Origin: Cyprinodon diabolis
Taxonomy: Eukaryota > Chordata > Actinopteri > Cyprinodontiformes > Cyprinodontidae
DNA length: 64,000 nucleotides
NCBI GenBank assembly: GCA_030533445.1
Contig: CM060066.1
Span: forward strand, 593,749 to 657,748
Reading direction: 5' to 3'
In this document: in pieces, positions 14,001 to 26,000 of the stretch
Layout: each line of letters begins with the position of its first letter
Position numbering within the stretch: the first letter of the stretch is position 1
Program-made: the position numbers and the translations under genes
The notes under the pieces: model-generated
What the model saw: the letters and a program-made list of their open reading frames with translations, nothing else
What the model was told of the DNA's origin: nothing
The model's database searches: none

Positions 14001-17000
14001 ATCAGATTATAACATGAAGTTAATGGCTTTCAAAAACCTACAAAGCAGCGATAGAGTTGATTCCTTCCCGCTATCATAATCCTCATCGCCATGCACGGGA
14101 CCAAAACATCTGGCCTGGTCAGAAAGGCCAACAAAGACCCTAAAGACTCCCGTTTTCTGAGGCATAGACCAGTGTCATGTTTTGCATTCCAACAATGACC
14201 TCAACGATTCCCCGTTCCAGAGACCTGTTCTTTTGGTTCAATCTGCATGTTTTCTAAACAGAAACCAGGCTCTGTTGGGCTGCGGGATAAAACCTGGAAC
14301 TAAACTCTATTTTTGACATTTTGAACTGGAAAAGAAGAGAAACGTCTTGGAACTTGGAAAACATTCCAGCGGATTGTTTTTAACTGTTTTTTGGAATGAC
14401 TCTGACCTGCATGACTGGGAATCTTCACCAAACCTACTTGGCAATGAACTTGTTTCTGATATTAGTCTGTGTGAGGTTTGGTTCTTGGCAGCAGACGGGA
14501 AAAAGCATTAAGTGGCGCTTTGTTTCATCAGCAAACAGCTGCTATTCAAAGAGCCGTGACTCACTCTGTTGTTTTAAGCTCCACCTGTGCTGCAGCCGTG
14601 CAAACATCTCCGGTTCAGTGAGGATCACACCCTGCAGGCGGCTCTGGGAGCAGCTTTCACACCATTTCCTCCCCATCTATGACATCACAACCCTGCGGGA
14701 TTCGTTCTGAACTCGAACCCGTCATGTCAGCAACCCGACCAGCAGAACCTGCAGCAGTAACCATGACAGGCCTTGGCCAATGAGAGGAAAGGTTGGATCA
14801 CATCCTCCTGGTCTGATTAAAGCACGTTTCCAGAAGGAGGTGGTTTCATTTCAAGCTCGTCTCATCAGGTGCTTCATCATCTTTACATCTGGAACTCATA
14901 ATGGTTCTGATTTTACCTCCATTCTGCCCGTTAAAGCTTCTAACAGTAGGGCTGCGCTTTTAACTGCATTTCTAGTTTAATCCCAATTTACCACAATGAT
15001 CAAATCGCAGAGGCGCTCCATTCTGGTCACACTACAACGAGTCGGATCTGACTTTCTGACTCCAGCCCCTTAGGGGGCAGTATCACACTGAACGTGGCTC
15101 TGCAGCTACAGTTGCAGCGAGAGAGCAAATCAGCTGTAGAAAAATAAGATTGTGGATTAACTTTGGTTTCGCTAGTTTAACAAAGAAAAACGGGAACCTA
15201 AATATGAACGGAGGTTCAAAGATCAGCTGAACCCATTAATATTTACCTGCCTATAACCTCTAATAAATCCCTGAATCATACAGATGATTGAAGAGAAGTG
15301 CCCCCCCCCCCACACACACACATAATATTAGACTATAGAAGCTGACAGTGATATAATCTAATGATGCTTTCATGTCACAAACAACAAAGTTATGGTGTCC
15401 GATTGGGAGCTGAACAACAGAGGGAATATTTCCACTCAGACGTTTTTGTGGTTTTTTCTTCTATCGCTATCAGAAAATAATAAATTATAAATGATAAACA
15501 AAAACAATCAGCATCGACCGTATAAATCGGTGGATCTGAGGTGTAAACAGATCAGATGAAACGATTCGAGATTAAGGCTGAAAATAACGATTATTCTGCT
15601 AATCCATTTAATCTGTCGATTGACTGAAAAATAAATTGATTCCTTAAAGAAGATTTTTAGGAAAGTAAACCAGGTGAAAGTCTAACTTTTCCACTTGAGG
15701 AGTTCTGGATGGAGCAGAAAAAAGATTTTTTTTATCTTAAATCCAAAATGTTGACACTTTGTTTTATAATCTTGGTAGAATTCCTGCTCTAAGTGGGTCA
15801 ATCTGGGAGCTTAAGACATGTTTTATAGTCTCTATACTCCAGACAGGGATAAATCAATTACTAAATGAGTTAATGATTGTTTCAATCGTTAATTAATCAG
15901 ATTGTTTCGTCTGGAATATTTTATTCACATCTTCTGATGAGGATTTCTCATTTCTGATTCCGTAACATTATTGCAGCTTTCAGCTGATCAATACTGATTA
16001 GGTTTGATATCAGGACTGATCCCACATGTTTGTTTGACGTATTTCATGATGTTGAATGATAGAAAAGACTGAACTTTTTATGGAATTAATCACCTTTAAC
16101 AGAAGCAGCATTGGAACAGGAAACTCCAACCTTCCCTTTTTAAAATCCATCAAATCAGTTTTTCCCAATATAACTTTTCTCATTCATCACATCCAAAATA
16201 ACCTTTTGTTATTGCATAATAAATAAAATGTTTGTGTGTTGAAGCGACTGAACAGCAGCTCCACCCAGCTATCTAACCATCCGTCCGTTCAGCTTTATTT
16301 CCCAGCAGACTCTCTGTTATCAGCTGGATTGTTTGGGAGACGACTTTATTAATACTCTATTTATAACCTATAAGTCACGACGCCTGCTTATGACGCACAC
16401 GCAGCTGCTCTAAGGCAGAACACACCCTTTAAGACGAGCTTTGACAGAAGGAGCAGGACAGAGATCTGGTGTTTATGCTGCACCAATAACCGCCTCCAGT
16501 CTATCAGCGTTTGGTCGTCTGCAGACGTACGGCTGATAAACAGCAGCTTGACATGAAGGTGACGCCTCCACAGGTCCCACCTGCCGCAGCGAGAACATGG
16601 CAAACAGCCAACATGGCCGACCGCCATCATTCTGCTACATACAGCCAGCTATAGGGCATCTCTGCAGGGAGACCTGCTGACATCACAGCTTCACCTGACC
16701 ATGAAAGGGGCGTGGCCTCTGAAGATGAGCAGCTAAGTGCTGGGATCCTCATCAATGTATTCATGAGTTCAGAGAAACTCTGGAAGCTGATTGTGTTTCT
16801 ACCATTTTAACAACGATAATCCTAATGACATACTTCCTGTTTAGCTTCCAAGATAAAAGCTTTTATCTACCATTACTCACCCAGAAGGAAAAAAAAGAAG
16901 CAGATCAACACAGAGAAACATGCAGCAGGTAGAAATGATCACGTTTTCTTAGAAAAAAACAAACAAAATTATGAGAAAATTCTGTAAAAAGATGAAAAAT

Positions 17001-20000
17001 GAGTGAAAGACGAGCAGGAAGCCGTTATTATGGATGAATTTCTAATTCTGCATCAAACGGGACGATTTGTTGGTCAAACAGGAACGTTGAGCTTTCAGAT
17101 CATGCAGCTAGGCTTGCAGAAGCAAAGGGGAGGGGCTAACCTGGGTAGGCTGCTTATCTAAACCAAAGCAGGCTGAGCACTGCAGGTGAGCTGGCTGATC
17201 GAGTTACCACCTTTTTCCCATGTGCTCCATCCAATGCAGAGCATTGGCTCCACCCACATCTAGTGAAAACTAATAGTAGTTTTTGGAGCACAAAGTTTTT
17301 CACTTTTACTTGAGTAAAGAGGTCAAGTTGAATCTTCAAATTGTTTTTAAACTGCAGGATCTATACTTCTACTTAACTAAACTTTTGACACTACGGGAAA
17401 TTTGCCTTTTTTCTTATTCAGCTCGACTCTGGCTGACAGACTCAAGCCCAAAATGAGTAAAAATCAGCAAACGAATGATTTGAAATAAAACCTTTTTTTA
17501 CCCAGACTTAAAAACGTGGAGAAAATGCTCTAAATTAGACTGGAGGGAAATAATCACTGATTTCACTTTTTCATGTTTCTATCCATCTAGCTAACGGCTA
17601 GGCTAGCTAGTCTAAGTGAAATGGTGGACGTGCCGTGTCCGATATATCGGCGTTGGTATCGGCCGTTAGATGAATTAATGTTGGGGATGATTTAGAGCCC
17701 TTTCTAAACGAGGCAGTGAAGGAATCCGTCCGTCTGTCTGGAAGTATACATGTTACAGGGTTTCTACAGGAATGAGTGACTCTAATTTAATGCTTTTTAA
17801 TTCTCTTACAAATAATTTTAATCAACATCGACAGGCTGCAGCCATTTCCCAAATTCCTGGTTTTTCAGCAACGTTTTTTGCGATAAGCATTTTTTCCTTT
17901 TCTCTAACTTTTATTTTCTTCGTCTCGAGTTTCTTTTCCGAACATTTGGCTTTGCGATCAAGCGGAAGCAGTTCCACGCAAACATATCGTTATATAACAT
18001 ATCTGACGGAATTGTTTTTATAAACTTTTTTTTTAAGAAAGCATTTTAAATGCCACAATAATTAAATTTAATGATATTTAATGCTAAATAAGGCCTTCAT
18101 TTAAAAAAGAATAATTAATGGTATTTAATGACCCGTGGCACCCCCCCCCCCCAGTGAGCAGCTCCTCTGCTCGCTCACAGCCTCGCTCTCAGGAATCCAT
18201 CCTACCGCTCATCGATGGTCAGAGCGGCGCTTTAACCTGCAGGGCAGCGCTGGATGATGCATCCTGCAGTGATGAGGATGATCAGGGGTGGAGCTGGACG
18301 CCAGGCTGACCACTTGCTGTGTCTCCGATCAAATATTATCCTTTCTTGACTTTATTCCCTTCTTTCAGTGTGGAGTCCAGTTTTTCCTTCCTCTTTCCTT
18401 CCGTCAGTGATTATTTCTGGTTCCTTCTGCAGACCAATGCACAGATTGTTATGCTATTTATTTTGACATCAGTCAAACTGATCCTAAATTTACGCGATTA
18501 AAATAACTAGATGATAAATATCGTTACACAAGCCTGAATGTAAACAAAAACCTTTATTAACCATTTTCAGGTACGTCTGATGCGCGGTCTGAAGGTCTGG
18601 GGCCTGAATACCAGAAAATATCGGCCAAAGAAGCGTCAGCCGACCGATGCATCACTCTCTCCTCCCTCCTGTCTGCTCTGATGCATGCTGGGTAAAGAGG
18701 GAGGGGCCAGTCAGTCGGTCTGCTGTTCTTGTGAATTGGAACAGTACTGAGACTGAGGCTGATGACGTTTCACGAGGACGCACAAGTACACAGATTGAGA
18801 AACGGTCAAAATTTTCTTCAGGGAAGGAAAATAAAATAATTTATTAAATTATTAAATAATGTTATTCTTAACTGAGGTAATTATTAATTATACATTAAAT
18901 AAATTCTGTGTTAATAAATGAATGAATCATTTAACTAATTATTTCATGAGGTCGTCCTCCACAGATGGTGGACCTTCATGATAACCTGCTCTTCATTTCA
19001 ATGGAACCAGGATGACCTTAAACATGGAGGCTCAGCTCAGTCTGGAAGTGGGCGGGGCTCTAAAACTAGAATCTAGTGTTTGTGGTTATGAGGTCATGGG
19101 AATCATGGGATGTTTTGAAATGAAGGGCTGATGGAGCAGCTCCCCCCCCCACAGCGGCGTGACGTGGCCGCTCAGGGTGTGGTCGCCATCGTGACGCAGA
19201 CAGGAAGAGGAAAATGAACTGGCAGTGAACTGATCCCGCCGTCGCTGTCAGACAATCCAAGCTATTGTGCTGCTGAGTCTGTTTGGCCTCATCGTCTCAC
19301 AGCAGCCTCCTTCACTCCCGCCTCCTCCTCGCGCCCCAAAAAACCGGGACGCCGTACCTCATCTGACAACAACCCCGCCTTTAAAAGAGGTCAGCAGGGC
19401 TAAATGGAGAAAATCTGAGCCGCCATCAGATGAATCGCTCTGAGGCTCACAGGCTCCGCCCCCCCTCGCAGCTTCTGGAGCAACGCTGGGGTCCACATGC
19501 ACTGCATTCAGTTTAAATATAAAGCTGTATGGACCATCTAATTACAGGGAGATAGAAGAAAAACTAGAATTAAATCTACTCAACTTGTACAGAAGATTCA
19601 GGAACATGTTGAAAAGTCGGATTCCCATAGTTTTCTTCTGCAATAGTGTAACCTTGTTTGTTTCTATTGCAAATTCTATATTTTATTTCTGTGAAATCTG
19701 ATGAAAGGCATCATTTTCAGCTTCATACCTATTTTAGATCCAGTTCCAGTCTTTCAATGTGCAAAAATATAAAGTTCTAAGGTACATAATCTTTGTCAAA
19801 ACCACTCACACAAAAATAGTTCAGATTAGTTTTCAGACATTTAAGCATTTGGATTAATTGTCTGTCTACTTTTAAGGCTAGGCTTAAAACTTTCCTTTTT
19901 GATAAAGCTTCTAGTTAGAGTGGCTCAGGTTATCCTGATCTATCTCTATAGTTCTGCTGCTATAGGCTTAGACTGCTGGAGGACATAGGGACCCCTTTTT

Positions 20001-23000
20001 CATCATTCTGATTCATTCTATCTCTATTCTCCCACTCTGCAGAATCTGTTAGTTCAATCTCTAACGTTCTGCTCTCATAGTAGCTTCATCTGGTCTGTTC
20101 CTGTTTGGCTGTGACTCCATCCTGGAGAGAAATATCAGCTGTGCTGCTGCCATCAACACCTTTGTTTCTAGACGTTTTCCAGTGTAGTCCTGTTTCTCTG
20201 ACTGTGACTAACTGGATGTGCTCTCTTCATCCTCTGACATGGGAGCTGGCTCGGAGCTCGTCTGCCTGGCTGTGTGTTTCCTGGACGGGGCCGCCTGTGG
20301 AGCTGGTTGACAGTTGCCTTTTGTATCTATGCTTCTTTTTCTATGTCTGCTTCTGTCTCCTTGAACCCCAGTGGGCCTCAGCAGATGGCCGCTCACACTG
20401 AGCCTGGTTCTGCTGGAGGTTTCTTCCTGTTCAAAGGGAGTTTTTCCTCTCCACTGTCGCTACAAGCATGCTTAGTGTGAGGGATTGCTGAAGAGTCAAT
20501 GAGTCGATGCAATCAGCTGGTTTTCCTTAGATAGAAAACTTTGAATCAATCTGACTGGATGAACTGGTGAACTGGAAAGTGACCTGAGATGATATGATGT
20601 GAATTGGAGCTATAGAAATACACTGAATAGAATAGAATAAAATCCTGTTTGCTGTCCCTCTGCTTAACCCTTTCATCTCCAATCATCTGGCTGATCTGCT
20701 GAAACTCTTTTGGATTGTTGACGGCTGATAAAGACGCATCATGCAGCTTCCTGCCCTTATTAACCTGAGCAGAGCGTGTTTTTCTCCCTCACAGGTTCCT
20801 TGATCTTTCGCTGTCGACTGTCTCTGCCAACATGGCTGCAGGCGGCGCTGAGGAAGCCCACTTTGTTTGCATAACTGCCTCCTTACGTCAGGGTGAGGCT
20901 TATGGGAAATATTCCTATGGACTCCTAGGAGTGGATAACGGTAGTTATGAGGACAGAAACATGCAGAAAGGTTTGCTTTTTCTATCTGAACAGCGATGGG
21001 TTCACATAACCAGGTTCTTCACATAATGTATATAAATATTCAAATCTACATAACAACTTGGGATTTTATCATTTTAAAGCTCTTTTGAAATTCACCAAGA
21101 AAGGACAGAACTTAAAATCATCATTCAATTCATTCCACAGTTTCACACCAATAACTTTAAACCCATCTGGATTTTATCTGCTTCTTTTCTTTTGCACTTT
21201 CAAATATAAACAAACCTCACTAATTATATCCATTCTCTCTTAATAATTCCTGAATACCAGAAGGAAGACATTGGTTCACTGCTTTATATAAGAACGGTTT
21301 GACTTCCACTCCGTTCCGCTCGCTGTTCCTTCAGCACCGTGAAACCAACACACGCCATGTGACGGTTGTCTTAGGTCACTAACTAGTGACTGTAGAGTTC
21401 ACCATTACGCTCTAATGGGACTGCAGTGGGTTAGGCCTGTATAAAATCCTACAAACTAATAAAATACTTTTAATACAATCATCTATGTTAACTAGAAGGA
21501 CACCGACCTGGACCGCTAACTGGGCAGTTATGATGACCACCGATCTGAGGTCTATAAGCTGACTCTCATCTCTCTCCTGCCCTCGCTCCATGTTTGCTTT
21601 GGTCACAGCGCCCAAGACAGTTGGATGGGTCACCTGGAATCCGGATTAAAGTGGAGACAGCGATCCTGAGCTCAGACAGGAGCAGCAGCTGAGAGGGAAC
21701 CAGAACCGGGACAAGCCAGCCAGCTCGCTGCTGCTAGAGAAGGAGAGCGAAGGAGCACAGCGGCCTGCCGGGAAATACGGCACTGATGGCCAGGATGAGG
21801 CTACAGCTAACCCAGAGGCTAACCACATAGGATCAAAGCAGAACGGCAGAAGATCAGGTTAGACCACCCGGAGGAGAGAGGTCTGAAGGTGGGGGAGAGA
21901 AGCTGCAGCTTACCGCGAGGACGGCATGACATCGAAGAGCCGCCAGGGAGACGAAGCAGGAAGAGAAGATGAGAGGCCAAGGTTAGCTTCTAACTTTTGG
22001 CCGCTGAGGATCAGAGGGGCCTGCAGGCAGACTGAGAGGCGGAGCGGGATGAGAGAAGCAGCAGCTGCTCCGTGTCTGAGCTGGAGGTAGGACGACGAAA
22101 CAGTCCTTCTAGGTCTAAATGATAACGGCTTTTTTAATGTTTGCTGACAGACCTCCATGGAGGATTCCTGCTTCGTCCTTTACTTGTCTCTGCTGCCTCC
22201 TTCACTAAAACAGGTCAGTTCCTGATATTTTTCACTGTCCTTAAGACAACAGTGGTGAAGAATTTATGGATTTGACCAGATAGCTAAAGCGATGCAGAGG
22301 AAATCAGTCTGTACCATGATGGCACAGGCGTAACTGAAGGACAGGTGGGGGACATGTCCCCACCAATAATTCCCCCTTTCCGCTCATTTCCTTTAGCCAA
22401 AGCTAACAGAGGTCCGGTGCAGCTAACTGTGTTCAGAGCATTTTTAGTTTGTTTTTTCGTCTCTACCGCTGCTCCCGTGTCCCGCCTCTCGGAGTGACAT
22501 CATCAGATCTGTTGCTTTGAGACATTTGATCTGCGGTCGGATTTCACTGACGTACAGAGTCGCTACATGAAGGAAAGACGCGCAGCAGCACTCAGTGAAT
22601 ATTAACCAGCAGCTACTTTAATAAGTCTTTAGTTAAAAGTTAGGAGACGGGTTGGTTAAAGAAATTAGAGATGATGCCACCGAAAAATCTATTTGTAGAC
22701 ATACGGAGCTTTTTCAGCTAAAAATGGCAACAGATAAATTTATACAAGTTAGTAAAGATTTTTGGAAGTTTAAGAAAACAGTTTAAATGTTGTGTTCTTC
22801 AATATTGGTTAAAAAGCTGGGTCATCTGGTTTCTCATTAAACAGACAGAATCAGACTGCAGAGCTTCTACAGATCTAGAAATGTTGTTTCTAGCATCATT
22901 ATATTAGTAAAGAGGTTCATTAATCTTTTTTTAAGCAGAGAGAAGCAGAGAGAGCTGCAGATTTAAAGGGGAAACAGATTTACTGGAAAATGCAATAAAA

Positions 23001-26000
23001 TTTATCTCTAAGTTTACCAGAAAACATTTAAAATGCAGCATCTTTTCCATATTCCATTCCAGATTATTCTGGATGGATGGAGTTGAAATTGGAGTAACTG
23101 TAGCTCCATCAGCCCCCACCCTTAGAGCGCCCCCACCCTTAGAGCGCCCCCACCCTTAGAGCGCCTCCACCCTTAGAGCGCCCCCACCCTTAGAGCGCCC
23201 CCACCCTTAGAGCGCCCCCACCCTTAGAGCGCCCCCACCCTTAGAGCGCCTCCGGCCTTAGAGCGCCGCCACCCTTAGAACGCCTCCACCCTTAGAGCGC
23301 CCCCACCCTTAGAGCGCCCCCACCCTTAGAGCGCCTCCACCCTTAGAGCGCCCCCACCCTTAGAACGCCCCCACCCTTAGAGCGCCCCCACCCTTAGAGC
23401 GCCCCCACCCTTAGAGCGCCTCCACCCTTAGAGCGCCCCCACCCTTAGAGCGCCCCCACCCTTAGAGCGCCTCCGGCCTTAGAGCGCCGCCACCCTTAGA
23501 ACGCCTCCACCCTTAGAGCGCCCCCACCCTTAGAGCGCCCCCACCCTTAGAGCGCCCCCACCCTTAGAGCGCCTCCGGCCTTAGAGCGCCGCCACCCTTA
23601 GAACGCCTCCACCCTTAGAGCGCCCCCACCCTTAGAGCGCCCCCACCCTTAGAGCGCCCCCACCCTTAGAGCGCCCCCACCCTTAGAGCGCCCCCACCCT
23701 TAGAGCGCCTCCACCCTTAGAGCGCCCCCACCCTTAGAGCGCCCCCACCCTTAGAGCGCCTCCGGCCTTAGAGCGCCGCCACCCTTAGAGCGCCTCCACC
23801 CTTAGAGCGCCGCCACCCTTAGAACGCCCCCACCCTTAGAGCGCCCCCACCCTTAGAGCGCCCCCACCCTTAAAGCGCCCCCACCTTTAGAGCGCCCCCA
23901 CCCTTAGAGCGCCCCCACCCTTAAAGCGCCCCCACCTTTAGAGCGCCCCCACCCTTAGAGCGCCCCCACCCTTAGAGCGCCGCCACCCTTAGAGCGCCCC
24001 CACCCTTAGAACGCCTCCACCCTTAAAGCGCCCCCACCCTTAGAGCGCCCCCACCATTGGGGCACCCCCACCCTTAGAGCGACTTTTAGAAAGTCGCATA
24101 TTATCCCAGGAATGTCGTGTTATAGAAGAAGAAAACAAAGCGCCGCCGGCGTCTATCAGAACCGGTTCAACCAGAAACTGCTAGTTCCTCATCATCCTGT
24201 CAGATGCAGCAGGAAGAGGCCTGACCAACATGGAGGCCTGCTTTCATTAAGACAACAAACCATTAAACATCTTAGAATAATAATAACCATGAAAACAGAA
24301 TTCAGCTCCATTTAACGCTGTAACAGAACCAGAACCAGAACCGGGCCTTTATTAGCTCTATGGACCAGTTTAACACCAACTAACAGCTTTCTAAAGAGAA
24401 AGGCTTTTAAACAACTTCCCTTTTCCATTAAACTTTACAAAAAGCTCAAGTTTCAATCCGATTTAAAGCATTAAAGATGAGACCTTCTCATTGGTCTGAA
24501 CACAACATGAAGATCAGGTATGAAAGAACCAGGTGAGCAAACAAGCTGCTGTGTTTAGTCAACATTCAGTTACGTAATAAGTCCTCAGATTCGTCTCAGC
24601 GACTCGGAGCTGCATCACTTCTGTCCCGCTTCAGTCTGTACCATGATGGCACAGGCGTAACTGAAGGACAGGTGGAGGACATGTTTTCTGCTTCTAATTA
24701 TAACAAACACAGAAGGCCAATTTGGCTGCTGCTCGCTTCTCCTCAGCAGCGACAACGTTCCTGAACTACAGCAGGGATGCATGATTGCCAGAGAGAGCAA
24801 ACCACCTGCAACACCTGCATGACACCTCAGCCAAAGACCAGCGATCCAGACGCTGCTGAGCTGTCCGTCTCTGAGCGCTGGAAGCTGAGCTCCAGGAGGG
24901 CGGCGGCTGAAACCCGAGTTGTTTCACACCAAACACCAATATTGTGCCTGCCTTTCCGCTCCGCATCAGTAAACAACACGATACGGAGCCACGCAGGACG
25001 GCACCAAGGTGACGGCAGCTCAGGAAGCCCAAAATAAATGACAGATGAGGGGTCACCTATGGCCTTCATTCAGGACGCTCTGGTTCCAGGGCCGTACCCA
25101 GCCTGTCTGGGGCCCTGAGCAACATCTGCTTTCTGTCCATAGCATCCATTAGTGCAATCAACAGCCTGACTAACTGATCAACTGCTCACAGCCTCCTGTT
25201 TATTGGGGGGGGGGGGTTATTTACAGTTATGAGATTTTTGGTTCCAACTGAAACGTGCAAAAAAGACAAATAAAAAAACTTTGAACAAAAGTGAATGAAG
25301 GAAATTATACAAAAACAGATAATATATGAAAGTCATCTTTGTCGGCCATGTTTCCAATCTGACTCAATCTACCTGTTATATATTTACTTCTAAATAATAA
25401 AACATATTCTAATGTTTAAAGCTGATTGATCGTGTCTGAAACTGTTTTTTTTGTTAACCATCCATGGCGAAGTTTGTGCATCCAAACGCGTTAGCCACGT
25501 CTTTAAGCTAATCTATGAGCTGAACGGTTTTCTGCACTTTCCTACTGATAGACATGAAACACCGAAACAACACGAGCGAAACTCGTTACGATGCGACAAA
25601 CGGCCCGGCTAGCAGCAGAAACGCCTTCCAGTACGTGAAGTCAGGGGCGGATTTACCATTAGGCAATACTAGGCAGGTGCCCAGGGCCCCAAGTTCCTGG
25701 GGGCCCCATAAAACTATGTTTCCATGTATGGTTAATAAAACTATTCCTTATTTCTGCACATTAATTATGTATTTGATTAAAATCCTTTTGCTAAAATGCC
25801 GTCAGAACGCTGATAATATTAAGTGTGTCTCAGCCCCCTCCTTTAGTGTCCACCATATTGGATCAGTCCATTTGCTGCACATGTTCAGAAAGGTCCAAAC
25901 AGACAGCAGCAAACCATTTGAAAACAAACCATGCAAAGAGCAGTGTTGCCAACTTAGCGCTTTAGTCGCTATATTTAGCCACTTTTCAGACCCCTCTAGC

